Below, in pieces: positions 6,787-14,608 of a stretch of DNA of 33,639 nt. The position numbers and the translations under genes are program-made. The DNA lies in the NCBI GenBank assembly GCA_018969225.1, contig JAGWYS010000012.1:1-33639 (forward strand), given 5' to 3'. The notes below the pieces were generated by a model. It was not told the origin of the DNA and ran no database searches. It worked only from the letters and a program-made list of their open reading frames with translations. Source of the DNA: Gemmatimonadota bacterium (GTDB lineage Bacteria; Gemmatimonadota; Gemmatimonadetes; Gemmatimonadales; Gemmatimonadaceae). Numbering within the stretch: the first letter of the stretch is position 1; each line of letters starts with the position of its first letter.

Positions 6787-8300
6787 GCGCGCCGGCGAGG
6801 AACCACGGGGATGCCGCGGGTCCGGGGCGGCCGCTGCCGCCGGCCGACGCGCTGGTCGCCGGCGTGCTGGAGCTCATGCACGCGCGCGCGCTGGGGTTCG
6901 AGGCGCTGCTGCGACTGACGTCCATCGAGTGGAGCCGGGCAATCGGCAGCGCGTGCGTGGAGTGCCGCGCCGCGCCGCGGATGCTGCTCAACCCCGACTT
7001 CGTGGCGCGCCATTGCACCACGCCGCGCGCGCTGGCGTTCCTCATCCTGCACGAGCTGTCGCACGTGAGCTTCGGGCACACGGGGCTGTTTCCCCGGCTG
7101 ACGCCGCTGCACAACGTGGCCTTTGACGCGGTCATCAACGCGTCGCTGCTGCAGGGGATCCGGCAGCGTGGCGTGGCGGTGGAGGGGTGGGACACGCTGG
7201 TGTGCGAGACCTACGCGCCCAACCAGTCCCCCTGGTTCCTGCTGCGGCCGCCGCCGGGGTGGCCCGACGCCCCCGACTGGGCGGCGAGCGCGCCGTGCCC
7301 GGCGGCGCTGCGGCGCATCCACCGCCGGCTGTACGCGGTGCTGCCGGGTGACGCCGGGACGACGCCCCTGGGGGCGCGCCACGGCGCGCCGCTGGACGAT
7401 CCCGAGCGCGTGACCTACAGCGAGATCCTCCGCGCGCTGGGGGGGGAGCGGTTCGCGGCGGAGGACGGTGCCGGTGATGGGGAAGACCGCGACGACCTGG
7501 TGGCGCGGCTGCTGGGCGCCCACGGCACCACCGAGGCGGAGCAGGACGCCCTGGCCGGCGGGCGCGACCATGACGCGGCCGAGCAGCTGGCGTCGGCCAT
7601 GGCGGAGCTGCCCACGGGCAGCAGCACCGAGCGGGGGATTGGCGGCGCCCTGCACGTGCTGCAGGAGCAGTCGGCCCGCGAGGAGCGGCTGGTGCGGGCG
7701 CTGCGCGCGCTGCTGCGCGGCACGCTCACGGACTTCGCCACGCGCCGGGAGTGGCGGTGGGCGCAGCGCCCGGCGCTCACCGTGGACCCGTCACGCGACC
7801 GTCGCGCGGCGGCGCGTCGCGTCGCAGCCCGGGCGTTGGGTGCCCCGCCACCGCTGCTGCACCACGACCAGGTGGCCGTGCGGCGGGCCGTCCCGGTGGG
7901 CGACGCCGTGGTGTACCTGGACGTGAGCGGCAGCATGGGCGCGTGGATCGGCCGTCTGCACGCGGCGCTGGTGCCGCTGCGCCGCCTTCTCGCCCCCGAG
8001 CTGTTCGCCTTCTCCACCCAGGTGCACGCGCTGCGCCACGCCGACCTGCTGGCCGGACACCTCCCCACCACGGGGGGCACCGACATCGCGCCCGTGCTGC
8101 AGCACCTGCTGACGCGGAAGGGCCCGCCGCCGTCGCGCGTGCTGCTGCTCACCGACGGCTACGTGGGCGCCCCCGCCCCGGACGTGCTGCAGGCGGTGGC
8201 CGCCCGCGGCATCGCCCTGCACGTGGGCGTGGTGTCAGACGGCCGCGCCCACCCCCCGATCCCCTGGGCCGCCAGCATCACGCCGTTGCCCCGCCAGTAG
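6783..8300 (+). CDS. VWA domain protein with N-terminal metallopeptidase-like domain (DUF2201-like)
   Basis: The protein is 505 aa from the GTG at 6783, which overlaps the previous stop by 4 nt. The N-terminal half carries a zinc-peptidase-like motif, HELSHVSFGH (90-99), and matches the putative metallopeptidase region found in DUF2201-type proteins. A variable acidic segment follows (about 215-280). The C-terminal VWA domain has a complete MIDAS: DVSGSMG (Asp380, Ser382, Ser384), Thr433 in TTGGTDI and Asp458 in LTDG. In RavA-ViaA-like pairs the VWA protein is the effector or adaptor for the MoxR ATPase. Whether the HExxH motif is catalytic is unknown. The frame is open far upstream (to 5676), but that part lies antiparallel in phase to the MoxR and orphan genes and is not real. 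Confidence 0.85.
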   Translation: MSAPARNHGDAAGPGRPLPPADALVAGVLELMHARALGFEALLRLTSIEWSRAIGSACVECRAAPRMLLNPDFVARHCTTPRALAFLILHELSHVSFGHTGLFPRLTPLHNVAFDAVINASLLQGIRQRGVAVEGWDTLVCETYAPNQSPWFLLRPPPGWPDAPDWAASAPCPAALRRIHRRLYAVLPGDAGTTPLGARHGAPLDDPERVTYSEILRALGGERFAAEDGAGDGEDRDDLVARLLGAHGTTEAEQDALAGGRDHDAAEQLASAMAELPTGSSTERGIGGALHVLQEQSAREERLVRALRALLRGTLTDFATRREWRWAQRPALTVDPSRDRRAAARRVAARALGAPPPLLHHDQVAVRRAVPVGDAVVYLDVSGSMGAWIGRLHAALVPLRRLLAPELFAFSTQVHALRHADLLAGHLPTTGGTDIAPVLQHLLTRKGPPPSRVLLLTDGYVGAPAPDVLQAVAARGIALHVGVVSDGRAHPPIPWAASITPLPRQ

Positions 8301-8324
8301 CCGGCTCGCGCCGTGGTCCTCCAG

Positions 8325-8364
8325 CTCCCGTCTCCCGTTCCCGCTTTCACGACTCCCGTCTCCC
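8325..8364. repeat. 12-bp direct repeat CTCCCGTCTCCC
   Basis: CTCCCGTCTCCC occurs at 8325-8336 and again at 8353-8364 (28-bp period), followed by another ATCTCCC just before the ATG at 8372. The whole 71-nt gap is pyrimidine-rich on the coding strand, and the complementary strand carries six GGG runs. Confidence 0.6.
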
Positions 8365-8371
8365 ATCTCCC

Positions 8372-9565
8372 ATGCCGCACCCCCTCACTCCCTCGCTCCC
8401 CGGCGGCGACCGCCGCCTGCTCGTCGCCGAGCAGATCCTCCCCGGCCACCCCGACAAGCTGGCCGACCAGATTGCCGACGGTGTCCTCGACATCGCGCTG
8501 GCCGCCGACCGGCAGGCCATCGTGCAGGTGGAGGTGGCCGTGCACGAGGCCACCTGCTTCGTGAACGGGCGTGTGTCCACCGCCGGCGCGCCGCTTCCCG
8601 AGGAGGACATCACGCGCACCGTGCGCGCCGTGTACGAGCGCGCCGGTTTTGGCGTGTCCTTCCCCGATTTGGGGGGCGGCCCCGACTGGCAGTGCCCGCG
8701 CGGCGACGACGTGCACCTCGTCCTGTCGCTCCAGCGCGACGAGGCCGACCCGCTGGAGACCGCCGAGCGGGAGTACGCCGACGACCAGGCCATCACCGTG
8801 GGATACGCCGTGGCGTGCGAGGACACGCGTCACCTGCCGCTGGAGCAGCACCTGGCGCTGCGGCTGCGGCAACGGCTGCTGGAGCTCACGCTGGCCGAGC
8901 GCGCGCTGGGGGCGGGGCCCGACGGGAAGCTGGTGGTGACGCTGGAGCCCACCGGCGACGCCGCGCCGCGCTATCGGGCGCGCGAGGTGATCGTGAGCCT
9001 GCAGCACCTGGACCTCGCGCCGCTGGTGGAGCTGCAGCGCGCCGTGCGCCACGCGGTGACCGAGGAGCTGGCGGCGCAGCACGTGCTGACCCCTGCGCTG
9101 CTGGCCGAGCCCGACGGCGCGCTGGCGGTGCGCTTCAACGAGAGCGTGGTGTTCGTGCGCGGCGGCCCCATGAACGACAACGGCCAGACGGGGCGGAAAC
9201 TCGTGTGCGACTACTACGGGCCGCGGGTGCCGCTGGGGGGCGGGGCGCTGTCGGGAAAGGATCCGTGGCGCCTCGATCGCGCGGGCGCGCTGCGCGCACG
9301 GCAGCTGGCGCGGGCCATCGTGGACACGGGGTTCGTGCAGGACGCACTGGTGACCTTCGTGTGGGGGCCGCGCTACCGCCGGCCGTCGCACGTGTCCATC
9401 GTGGCCGACGGGAAGGCGCTGGCGGGGCCGGTGGTGGACCGGTGGCTGCGGCGCTTTGATCCGTCGCTGCGCGCCACCTGGGAGGAGCTGCGGCTGTGGG
9501 AGGTGAACTGGGAGAACTGCGCCCGCGGCGGGCACTTCGGGCGGGGGGAGCGTTGGGACGGCTGA
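8372..9565 (+). CDS. metK: S-adenosylmethionine synthetase family protein (divergent MetK)
   Basis: This is methionine adenosyltransferase-like: ATP + methionine to SAM. At 397 aa it has normal MetK length. The ATP/methionine motif GHPDKLADQIADGVLD (25-40) is intact, Lys186 lies in DGKLVVT, the active-site loop is GGPMNDNGQTGRK (264-276; Asp269, Arg275, Lys276), the phosphate-binding GGGALSGKDP (289-298) is present, and it ends with a GGHFGR motif like the canonical YGHFGR. It diverges at the usually invariant GxGDQG motif, here YADDQAITVGYA (135-146), and in the preceding loop. I judge it a functional but separate MetK branch, with a paralogue of changed function as the alternative. There is no Shine-Dalgarno; a C/T-rich stretch directly precedes the ATG. 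Confidence 0.8.
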   Translation: MPHPLTPSLPGGDRRLLVAEQILPGHPDKLADQIADGVLDIALAADRQAIVQVEVAVHEATCFVNGRVSTAGAPLPEEDITRTVRAVYERAGFGVSFPDLGGGPDWQCPRGDDVHLVLSLQRDEADPLETAEREYADDQAITVGYAVACEDTRHLPLEQHLALRLRQRLLELTLAERALGAGPDGKLVVTLEPTGDAAPRYRAREVIVSLQHLDLAPLVELQRAVRHAVTEELAAQHVLTPALLAEPDGALAVRFNESVVFVRGGPMNDNGQTGRKLVCDYYGPRVPLGGGALSGKDPWRLDRAGALRARQLARAIVDTGFVQDALVTFVWGPRYRRPSHVSIVADGKALAGPVVDRWLRRFDPSLRATWEELRLWEVNWENCARGGHFGRGERWDG

Positions 9566-9570
9566 CGCGC

Positions 9571-9576
9571 TACCAT
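9571..9576 (+). promoter_or_regulatory. Putative -10 element (TACCAT) before the SDR gene
   Basis: TACCAT (TANNNT) lies 7 nt upstream of the ATG at 9584, in the 18-nt gap after the MetK gene. No Shine-Dalgarno is present, so this could give a leaderless transcript. Confidence 0.35.
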
Positions 9577-9583
9577 ACCATTC

Positions 9584-10333
9584 ATGCCCGCCCCCAAGAC
9601 CATCGTGATCACCGGCGCCTCCGACGGCATTGGCGCCGCCTTGGCCCGCCTGCTCGCCTCGCAGGGGCACCGCGTCGCGTTGGTCGCCCGTCGCGGTGAC
9701 GTCCTCGCCGAGGTGGCCGACGGCTGCGGCCCCCACGCGCTGCCGCTGGTGGCCGACTGCACCGTCCGCGCCCAGGTGAACCGCGCCGCCGCGGAGGCGA
9801 TCGCGCACTTCGGGGCGGTGGACACGTGGGTGAACAACGTCGGGCGCGGCATCACCCGCGCTCCCTCGCAGCTCACCGACGACGACCTCGACGCCATGAT
9901 GCGCGTCAACGTGCATTCGGCGCTGTACGGCATCCAGGCCATCCTGCCGCACTTCATCGCGCGCGGCACGGGGCACATCGTGAACGTGTCGTCCATGCTG
10001 GGGCGCATGCCGCTGGCCACCGCGCGCTCCGCCTACTGCGGCGCCAAGCATTTCCTGAACGCCCTCACCGCCACGCTGCGCGACGAGCTGGCCGCGAGCC
10101 ACCCGGGAATCGCCGTGTCGCTGGTGTCCCCCGGGGTGGTCCGCACCGAGTTCGGCGCCAACGCCCTGCACGGGGGCCCCGACAGCCGGACCCTCCCCTT
10201 TTCGCAGGGGCCAGAGGAGGTGGCGGCGGTGATTGCCGACGTCATCGCCACCCGGGCGGCGGACGTGTACACCGCTCCTGGGGCGCGGGCGCGGGTGGCG
10301 GCCTACCTCGACGGGCTCACGGCCCCGGGGTAA
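9584..10333 (+). CDS. Short-chain dehydrogenase/reductase (classical SDR)
   Basis: This is an NAD(P)-dependent oxidoreductase of the classical SDR type, 249 aa. The Rossmann cofactor motif is TGASDGIG (10-17), the structural NNVG motif is near 87, the catalytic Ser is around 136-137 in VNVSS, and YCGAK supplies Tyr151 and Lys155. Arg residues after beta-2 (LVARR) suggest NADPH preference. The PG motif loop is in VSPGVVRTEF. The substrate is unknown; the gene is between metK and the polysaccharide locus without an evident link to either. A CGGGG/CCCCG hairpin at 10374-10390 lies about 40 nt after its stop and may contribute to termination. Confidence 0.88.
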   Translation: MPAPKTIVITGASDGIGAALARLLASQGHRVALVARRGDVLAEVADGCGPHALPLVADCTVRAQVNRAAAEAIAHFGAVDTWVNNVGRGITRAPSQLTDDDLDAMMRVNVHSALYGIQAILPHFIARGTGHIVNVSSMLGRMPLATARSAYCGAKHFLNALTATLRDELAASHPGIAVSLVSPGVVRTEFGANALHGGPDSRTLPFSQGPEEVAAVIADVIATRAADVYTAPGARARVAAYLDGLTAPG

Positions 10334-10456
10334 GCTGCGTTCGCGCGCCGATCGGGGAGCGGCTGACGGGTCTCGGGGCGCCGCACCCCGGCCGGATCTG
10401 CCGTGCGTCGGCGGAAGGAGTTGCCGCCCGCCTGTCAGGGATGGAATTGGGAAAAA

Positions 10457-10514
10457 TGACTCAACATGAAGGGAGACAACGGGTTGCCTGATTGGCACGC
10501 TTACTGCTGAGTCA
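10457..10514. repeat. Inverted pair TGACTCA ... TGAGTCA
   Basis: TGACTCA (10457-10463) and its reverse complement TGAGTCA (10508-10514) flank the sigma-54-like element at about 51-bp spacing, within an AT-richer patch of the intergenic region. They might be regulator sites, or chance; each is itself nearly palindromic. Confidence 0.3.
10493..10508 (+). promoter_or_regulatory. Putative sigma-54 (RpoN) -24/-12 promoter
   Basis: The sequence reads TGGCACG, four bases, then CTGCT, against the RpoN consensus TGGCACG-N4-TTGCT: one mismatch. The invariant GG (10494-10495) and GC (10506-10507) have the required 12-bp register. Transcription would begin near 10519, about 38 nt before the epimerase ATG at 10557. 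It needs an enhancer-binding activator, which is not encoded in the window. RpoN control of cell-surface polysaccharide genes is well established as a trend. Confidence 0.6.
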
Positions 10515-10556
10515 GGGGCGTTCGCTGGCCCTCCCACCTTTTCCCCGGCTCCAGTC

Positions 10557-11567
10557 ATGCGCGACCTCCGCGGCAAGTCCGTCACCGTCATCGGCGGGGC
10601 CGGGTTCATCGGCTCCCATGTGGTGGACGAACTCCTGACCCGTGACGTGAAGCAGGTCATCGTCTACGACAATTTCTGCCGCGGGTCGGTGGACAACCTG
10701 CGCGACGCGCTGCGCGACCCGCGCGTGCGGATCTTCGAGGCCGGCGGCGACATCCTGCAGTCGGACATCCTGCAGGCCGCGGTGGGGGAGAGCCAGTGCG
10801 TGGTGCACCTGGCGGCGCTGTGGCTGCTGCAGTGCCACGAGTACCCGCAGGCGGCCTTCGACACCAACATCCGCGGGACGTTCAACGTCCTCGAGGCGTG
10901 CCGGCACGCCCGCATCGAGCGGCTGGTCTACTCCTCGTCGGCGTCGGTGTACGGCGACGCGGTGGAGCTGCCGATGACGGAGTCGCACCCCTTCAACAAC
11001 CGCACCTTCTACGGGGCGACGAAGATCGCGGGGGAGGCGATGGCCCGCGCGTACTTCGACCGCTACGGGCTGAGCTACGCGGGGCTGCGGTACATGAACG
11101 TCTATGGCGCGCGCCAGGACTACAAGGGCGCGTACATCGCCGTGATCATGAAGATCCTGGACCGCCTCGACCGCGGGCTGCCGCCGGTGCTGCACGGCGA
11201 CGGGTCGGCGGCGTACGACTTCATCTACGTGGGCGACTGCGCGCGCGCCAACGTGCTGGCGCTGGAGGCCGAGGCGTCAGACCAGTTCTACAACGTGGGG
11301 AGCGGCACGCGCACCTCGCTGCGCGAGCTGACCGAGATGATCCTCGAGCTGCGCGGCTCGACGCAGGCCATCCAGTACGAGCCGCAGAGCCGCGTCTTCG
11401 TGACCAACCGGGTGGGGTGCCCCGAGAAGGCCGCCCGCGACCTGGGCTTCCGCACCACCACCACGCTGCGCGACGGGCTGGCGCGGCTGATCGCGTGGCG
11501 GGACGCCCACCTGGGGCGGGTGCACGCGCAGGCGGCGGGGCGCCCCCTGGCGCTCGCCGCGGCCTGA
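10557..11567 (+). CDS. NAD-dependent epimerase/dehydratase (extended SDR, nucleotide-sugar)
   Basis: This is a nucleotide-sugar epimerase or dehydratase of the extended SDR family (GalE/WbpP-like), 336 aa. GGAGFIGS (about 13-20) binds NAD, VYSSSASVYG carries the active-site Ser, and FYGATK gives the YxxxK pair near residues 150-154. The C-terminal domain has the usual LRYMNVYG and YDFIYVGDCARA motifs for the UDP-sugar. The start is ATG 10557 after a C/T-rich stretch without Shine-Dalgarno. It is the first gene of a run with asnB (19-nt gap) and a methyltransferase, consistent with making a modified sugar for surface polysaccharide. The exact sugar is not predictable. Confidence 0.88.
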   Translation: MRDLRGKSVTVIGGAGFIGSHVVDELLTRDVKQVIVYDNFCRGSVDNLRDALRDPRVRIFEAGGDILQSDILQAAVGESQCVVHLAALWLLQCHEYPQAAFDTNIRGTFNVLEACRHARIERLVYSSSASVYGDAVELPMTESHPFNNRTFYGATKIAGEAMARAYFDRYGLSYAGLRYMNVYGARQDYKGAYIAVIMKILDRLDRGLPPVLHGDGSAAYDFIYVGDCARANVLALEAEASDQFYNVGSGTRTSLRELTEMILELRGSTQAIQYEPQSRVFVTNRVGCPEKAARDLGFRTTTTLRDGLARLIAWRDAHLGRVHAQAAGRPLALAAA

Positions 11568-11586
11568 CCCCCGGCCCCCGCCTCCC

Positions 11587-13494
11587 ATGTGCGGCATCGC
11601 CGGCATCGTCCACGTCCACGGCGCGCGGGTCCCCGAGGGGATCCTGCGCGCGATGACCGACGCCGTCCAGCATCGCGGGCCGGACGGCGAGGGCACGTGG
11701 AGTGAGGACGGCGTCGGCTTCGGCCACCGTCGCCTGGCCATCGTGGACCTCTCGGACGCGGGGCACCAGCCCATGCGCTCCACCGACGGCCAGCTGGTGG
11801 TCACCTACAACGGCGAGATCTACAACTGGCGCGAGCTGCGGCGCGAGCTGGAGCGCAAGGGCGCCCGCTTCCGGTCGCAGTCGGACACCGAGGTGATCCT
11901 CGAGGCGTACCGCGCCTGGGGGGCGCGGTGCGTGGAGCGCTTCAACGGCATGTTCGCCTTCGCGCTGTACGACCGGCGCACGCGGCGGCTGCTGCTGGCC
12001 CGCGACCGCTTCGGGCAGAAGCCGCTGTACTACCGGTGGGACGGCCGCACGCTCCTCTTCGGCTCGGAGATCAAGTCGCTGCTGCGGCACCCCGCCGTGC
12101 GCGTGGCGGTGGACCCCGCCGCGCTGGGGGAGTACTTCACCTTCCAGAACGTCTTCAGCGACGCGACGCTGTTCGCCGGCATCAAGCTGCTGCCGCGCGC
12201 CCGCACGCTCACGCTCACCATGGGCGACCCCGCGTCGTTCGCCGAGCGGCAGTGGTGGGACTACCAGTTCACGGATGAGCGCGGCGTGGCGGAGGAGGAG
12301 TACGTCGAGGAGCTCGACCGCCTCTTCCGGCAGGCCATCCGGCGGCAGGTGCAGGCCGACGTGGAGGTGGGCACGTACCTCAGCGGCGGCATCGACTCGG
12401 GGGCGGTCACCTGCCTCACCGCGGCGCAGTTCCGCGACGTCAAGAGCTTCACCGCCGGCTTCGACCTGTCGTCGGCGTCGGGGCTGGAGCTGGGGTTCGA
12501 CGAGCGCGCGCGCGCCGAGCAGCTGTCCGCGGCGTACCGCACGGAGCACTACCAGGTGGTCCTGAAGGCCGGGGACATGGAGCGCGTGCTGCCGGACCTG
12601 GTGTGGCACCTCGAGGACCTGCGGGTGGGGCAGAGCTACCCCAACTACTACGTGGCGCGCCTTGCCTCGCGTTTCGTGAAGGTGGTGCTGGCCGGCACCG
12701 GCGGCGACGAGATCTTCGCCGGGTACCCCTGGCGCTACTACCGGGCGGTGCGCAACGCCAACCCCGGGGAGTACATCGACAAGTACCTCGCGTACTGGCA
12801 GCGGCTGGTCCCCGAGCACGTGCGCGGGCGCTTCTTCCGCCCGGAGGTGCAGGCCGGCGTGGACGCCACGCCGCCGGAGCAGGCGTTCCGCAACGTCCTG
12901 CGGCGGCGGTCGTTCCTGGCGATGACCCCCGACGATTACGTGAACCACTCGCTGTACTTCGAGCTGAGCACCTTCCTGCACGGGCTGCTGGTGGTGGAGG
13001 ACAAGCTGTCGATGGCCCACGGGCTGGAGACGCGCGTCCCCTTCCTGGACAACGACCTCGTGGACTTCGCGCTCCGCGTGCCGGTGCGCCACAAGCTGAG
13101 GCACGTGGACCGCCTGGTGCGCCTCAACGAGAACGACCTTGGGGCGAAGGCGGAGCGCTACTTCAACGAGACCGGCGACGGGAAGCTGATCCTGCGCAAG
13201 ACGCTCGCGCGCTACGTCCCCCAGGGGTACGCCACGGCGAAGAAGCAGGGGTTCTCCGCCCCCGACGCCAGCTGGTTCCGCGGGCCCAGCATCAACTACA
13301 TCCGCCAGCTCCTCTCCACCCGGACGGCGGGGGTGTACGACTTCATCGAGCCCGAGGCCGTCCGCACCATCCTGGACGAGCACGAGCAGGGGCGCACCAA
13401 CCACCGGCTCGCGATCTGGTCGCTCCTCTGCTTCGAGACGTGGCTCCGCCGCTTCCGCGACGGCCAGTCCGCGGTGGCCGCCGCGGCCGCCTGA
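11587..13494 (+). CDS. asnB: Glutamine-hydrolysing asparagine synthase family amidotransferase
   Basis: This is an AsnB-type class II glutamine amidotransferase, 635 aa. Cys2 (MCGIAGI) is the N-terminal nucleophile released after Met removal. The glutaminase domain covers about 1-215, with HRGPDGEG, YNGEIYN and SQSDTEV motifs. The synthetase domain has the PP-loop SGGIDS (266-271) and the GTGGDEIFAGYPWRYY motif. In this context (between a nucleotide-sugar epimerase and a methyltransferase) it more likely amidates a sugar carboxylate or another polysaccharide substituent than makes free asparagine; members of this family occur in O-antigen and capsule loci. No Shine-Dalgarno; the 19-nt gap before it is nearly all pyrimidine. 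Confidence 0.9.
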   Translation: MCGIAGIVHVHGARVPEGILRAMTDAVQHRGPDGEGTWSEDGVGFGHRRLAIVDLSDAGHQPMRSTDGQLVVTYNGEIYNWRELRRELERKGARFRSQSDTEVILEAYRAWGARCVERFNGMFAFALYDRRTRRLLLARDRFGQKPLYYRWDGRTLLFGSEIKSLLRHPAVRVAVDPAALGEYFTFQNVFSDATLFAGIKLLPRARTLTLTMGDPASFAERQWWDYQFTDERGVAEEEYVEELDRLFRQAIRRQVQADVEVGTYLSGGIDSGAVTCLTAAQFRDVKSFTAGFDLSSASGLELGFDERARAEQLSAAYRTEHYQVVLKAGDMERVLPDLVWHLEDLRVGQSYPNYYVARLASRFVKVVLAGTGGDEIFAGYPWRYYRAVRNANPGEYIDKYLAYWQRLVPEHVRGRFFRPEVQAGVDATPPEQAFRNVLRRRSFLAMTPDDYVNHSLYFELSTFLHGLLVVEDKLSMAHGLETRVPFLDNDLVDFALRVPVRHKLRHVDRLVRLNENDLGAKAERYFNETGDGKLILRKTLARYVPQGYATAKKQGFSAPDASWFRGPSINYIRQLLSTRTAGVYDFIEPEAVRTILDEHEQGRTNHRLAIWSLLCFETWLRRFRDGQSAVAAAAA

Positions 13495-13529
13495 CCCTTC
13501 CCTTTCCGCCCCGTCACCGCCCACACCTC

Positions 13530-14525
13530 ATGGCCGACGCCCTCCTCGACCCGACTTCCCCCGCCACCGTGTGCCGCTCCTCGGGGGCGCTCGCCCGCCT
13601 TGGGCTCGAATCGGCGGACGCCAGTGCGGCATGTTCCGCCACGCAGGAACAGACCCGCGAGGCGTTCGGCTTCAAGTGGCAGCAGCGGGACACCTACGAA
13701 TCGCCCGCCGTGCAGGCCGCCACCCGCAACTGGCTGGTGGAGCGCTACCTCGCCGGCGACCCCGCCCGCCTGGATGCGTGGCTGGCCGGGGGCGACCGCC
13801 TCATCGTTGACGTGGGGTGCGGCGCCGGCAACTCCGCCCTGGCGCTCTTCCGTCATCACCTGCCGGACAACGCCTACCTGGGCGTGGACATCTCCTCCGC
13901 GGTGGAGGTGGCGCGCGAACGCTTCGCGCAGGCCGACGTCCCCGGTGACTTCCTCCGTGCCAGCCTCTTCGACGCCCCCATCCCGGAGCAGTCGGCCGAC
14001 CTGGTGATCTCGGAGGGGGTGCTCCACCACACCGATTCCACCGAGCGCGCCTTCCGCCACATCGCGCGGTGGGTGCGCCCCGGCGGGCGCCTGGCCATCT
14101 ACGTCTACGTCCGGAAGGCGCCGGTCCGCGAGTTCACCGACGACCTCGTGCGCGAGGCCATCCGGCCGCTCGACGACGCCGCGGCGTGGGAGGCGCTCAA
14201 GCCGCTCACCAAGCTGGGCAAGGTGCTGGGCGACCTCAACGTCACGGTGGACGTCCCCGAGGCGATCCCCTTCCTCGGCATCCCCGCCGGCCCCATCGAC
14301 CTGCAGCGCTTCTTCTACTGGTATGTCTGCAAGATGTACCATCGTCCGGAGTACACGCTGGACGAGATGCACCACGTGAACTTCGACTGGTTCCGTCCCC
14401 TCAACTGCCACCGCCACACCCCCGACGAGGTGCTCCGGTGGTGCGCCGAGGCCGGGCTGGAGCAGGAGCACCTGGACGTGCAGGAGTCGGGGATCACGCT
14501 GGTGGCGCGCCGGCCGGCACGCTGA
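13530..14525 (+). CDS. SAM-dependent methyltransferase (class I)
   Basis: This is a class I methyltransferase of 331 aa. The SAM-binding motif I is VDVGCGAGNSAL (about 91-102), the acidic end of beta-2 is in YLGVDIS, and the post-II region LVISEGVLHHT resembles family members found in O-antigen/polysaccharide loci. The N-terminal motif FGFKWQ is also typical of methyltransferases that sit with AsnB-like proteins in such loci. The ATG at 13530 follows asnB by 35 nt and is preceded by a C/T-rich stretch without Shine-Dalgarno. The target is unknown, probably a sugar or its amide; inference from neighbours. Confidence 0.85.
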   Translation: MADALLDPTSPATVCRSSGALARLGLESADASAACSATQEQTREAFGFKWQQRDTYESPAVQAATRNWLVERYLAGDPARLDAWLAGGDRLIVDVGCGAGNSALALFRHHLPDNAYLGVDISSAVEVARERFAQADVPGDFLRASLFDAPIPEQSADLVISEGVLHHTDSTERAFRHIARWVRPGGRLAIYVYVRKAPVREFTDDLVREAIRPLDDAAAWEALKPLTKLGKVLGDLNVTVDVPEAIPFLGIPAGPIDLQRFFYWYVCKMYHRPEYTLDEMHHVNFDWFRPLNCHRHTPDEVLRWCAEAGLEQEHLDVQESGITLVARRPAR

Positions 14526-14569
14526 TCGCCGCGCTGACGCCGCGCCAAACCACGCGTTGACGCACGCAC

Positions 14570-14599
14570 GCTGAGCCCCTCGGAGACGAGGGGCTCAGC
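14570..14599. terminator. Strong bidirectional hairpin with GAGA tetraloop
   Basis: A perfect 13-bp stem (arm GCTGAGCCCCTCG) closes a GAGA (GNRA) loop at 14583-14586. It can be extended by about three pairs past a single-base bulge. It lies between two convergent genes (stops at 14525 and 14609). There is no T-tract on either side, so termination would be of the U-less high-GC type or the hairpin mainly protects 3' ends. Confidence 0.75.
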
Positions 14600-14608
14600 C
14601 GTGTGCCG

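Noticed and set aside
8301-8371. SAM riboswitch before metK
   Set aside because: The gap is 71 nt of low-complexity C/T-rich sequence with no pairing potential for a riboswitch core.
8159-10660. 833-aa minus-strand frame across metK and SDR
   Set aside because: It runs through three genes with recognised motifs on the other strand and has a composition (His/Gly/Arg/Gln) typical of antisense shadows.
11221-13524. 767-aa minus-strand frame over asnB
   Set aside because: Shadow of asnB, whose PP-loop and N-terminal Cys are intact on the plus strand.
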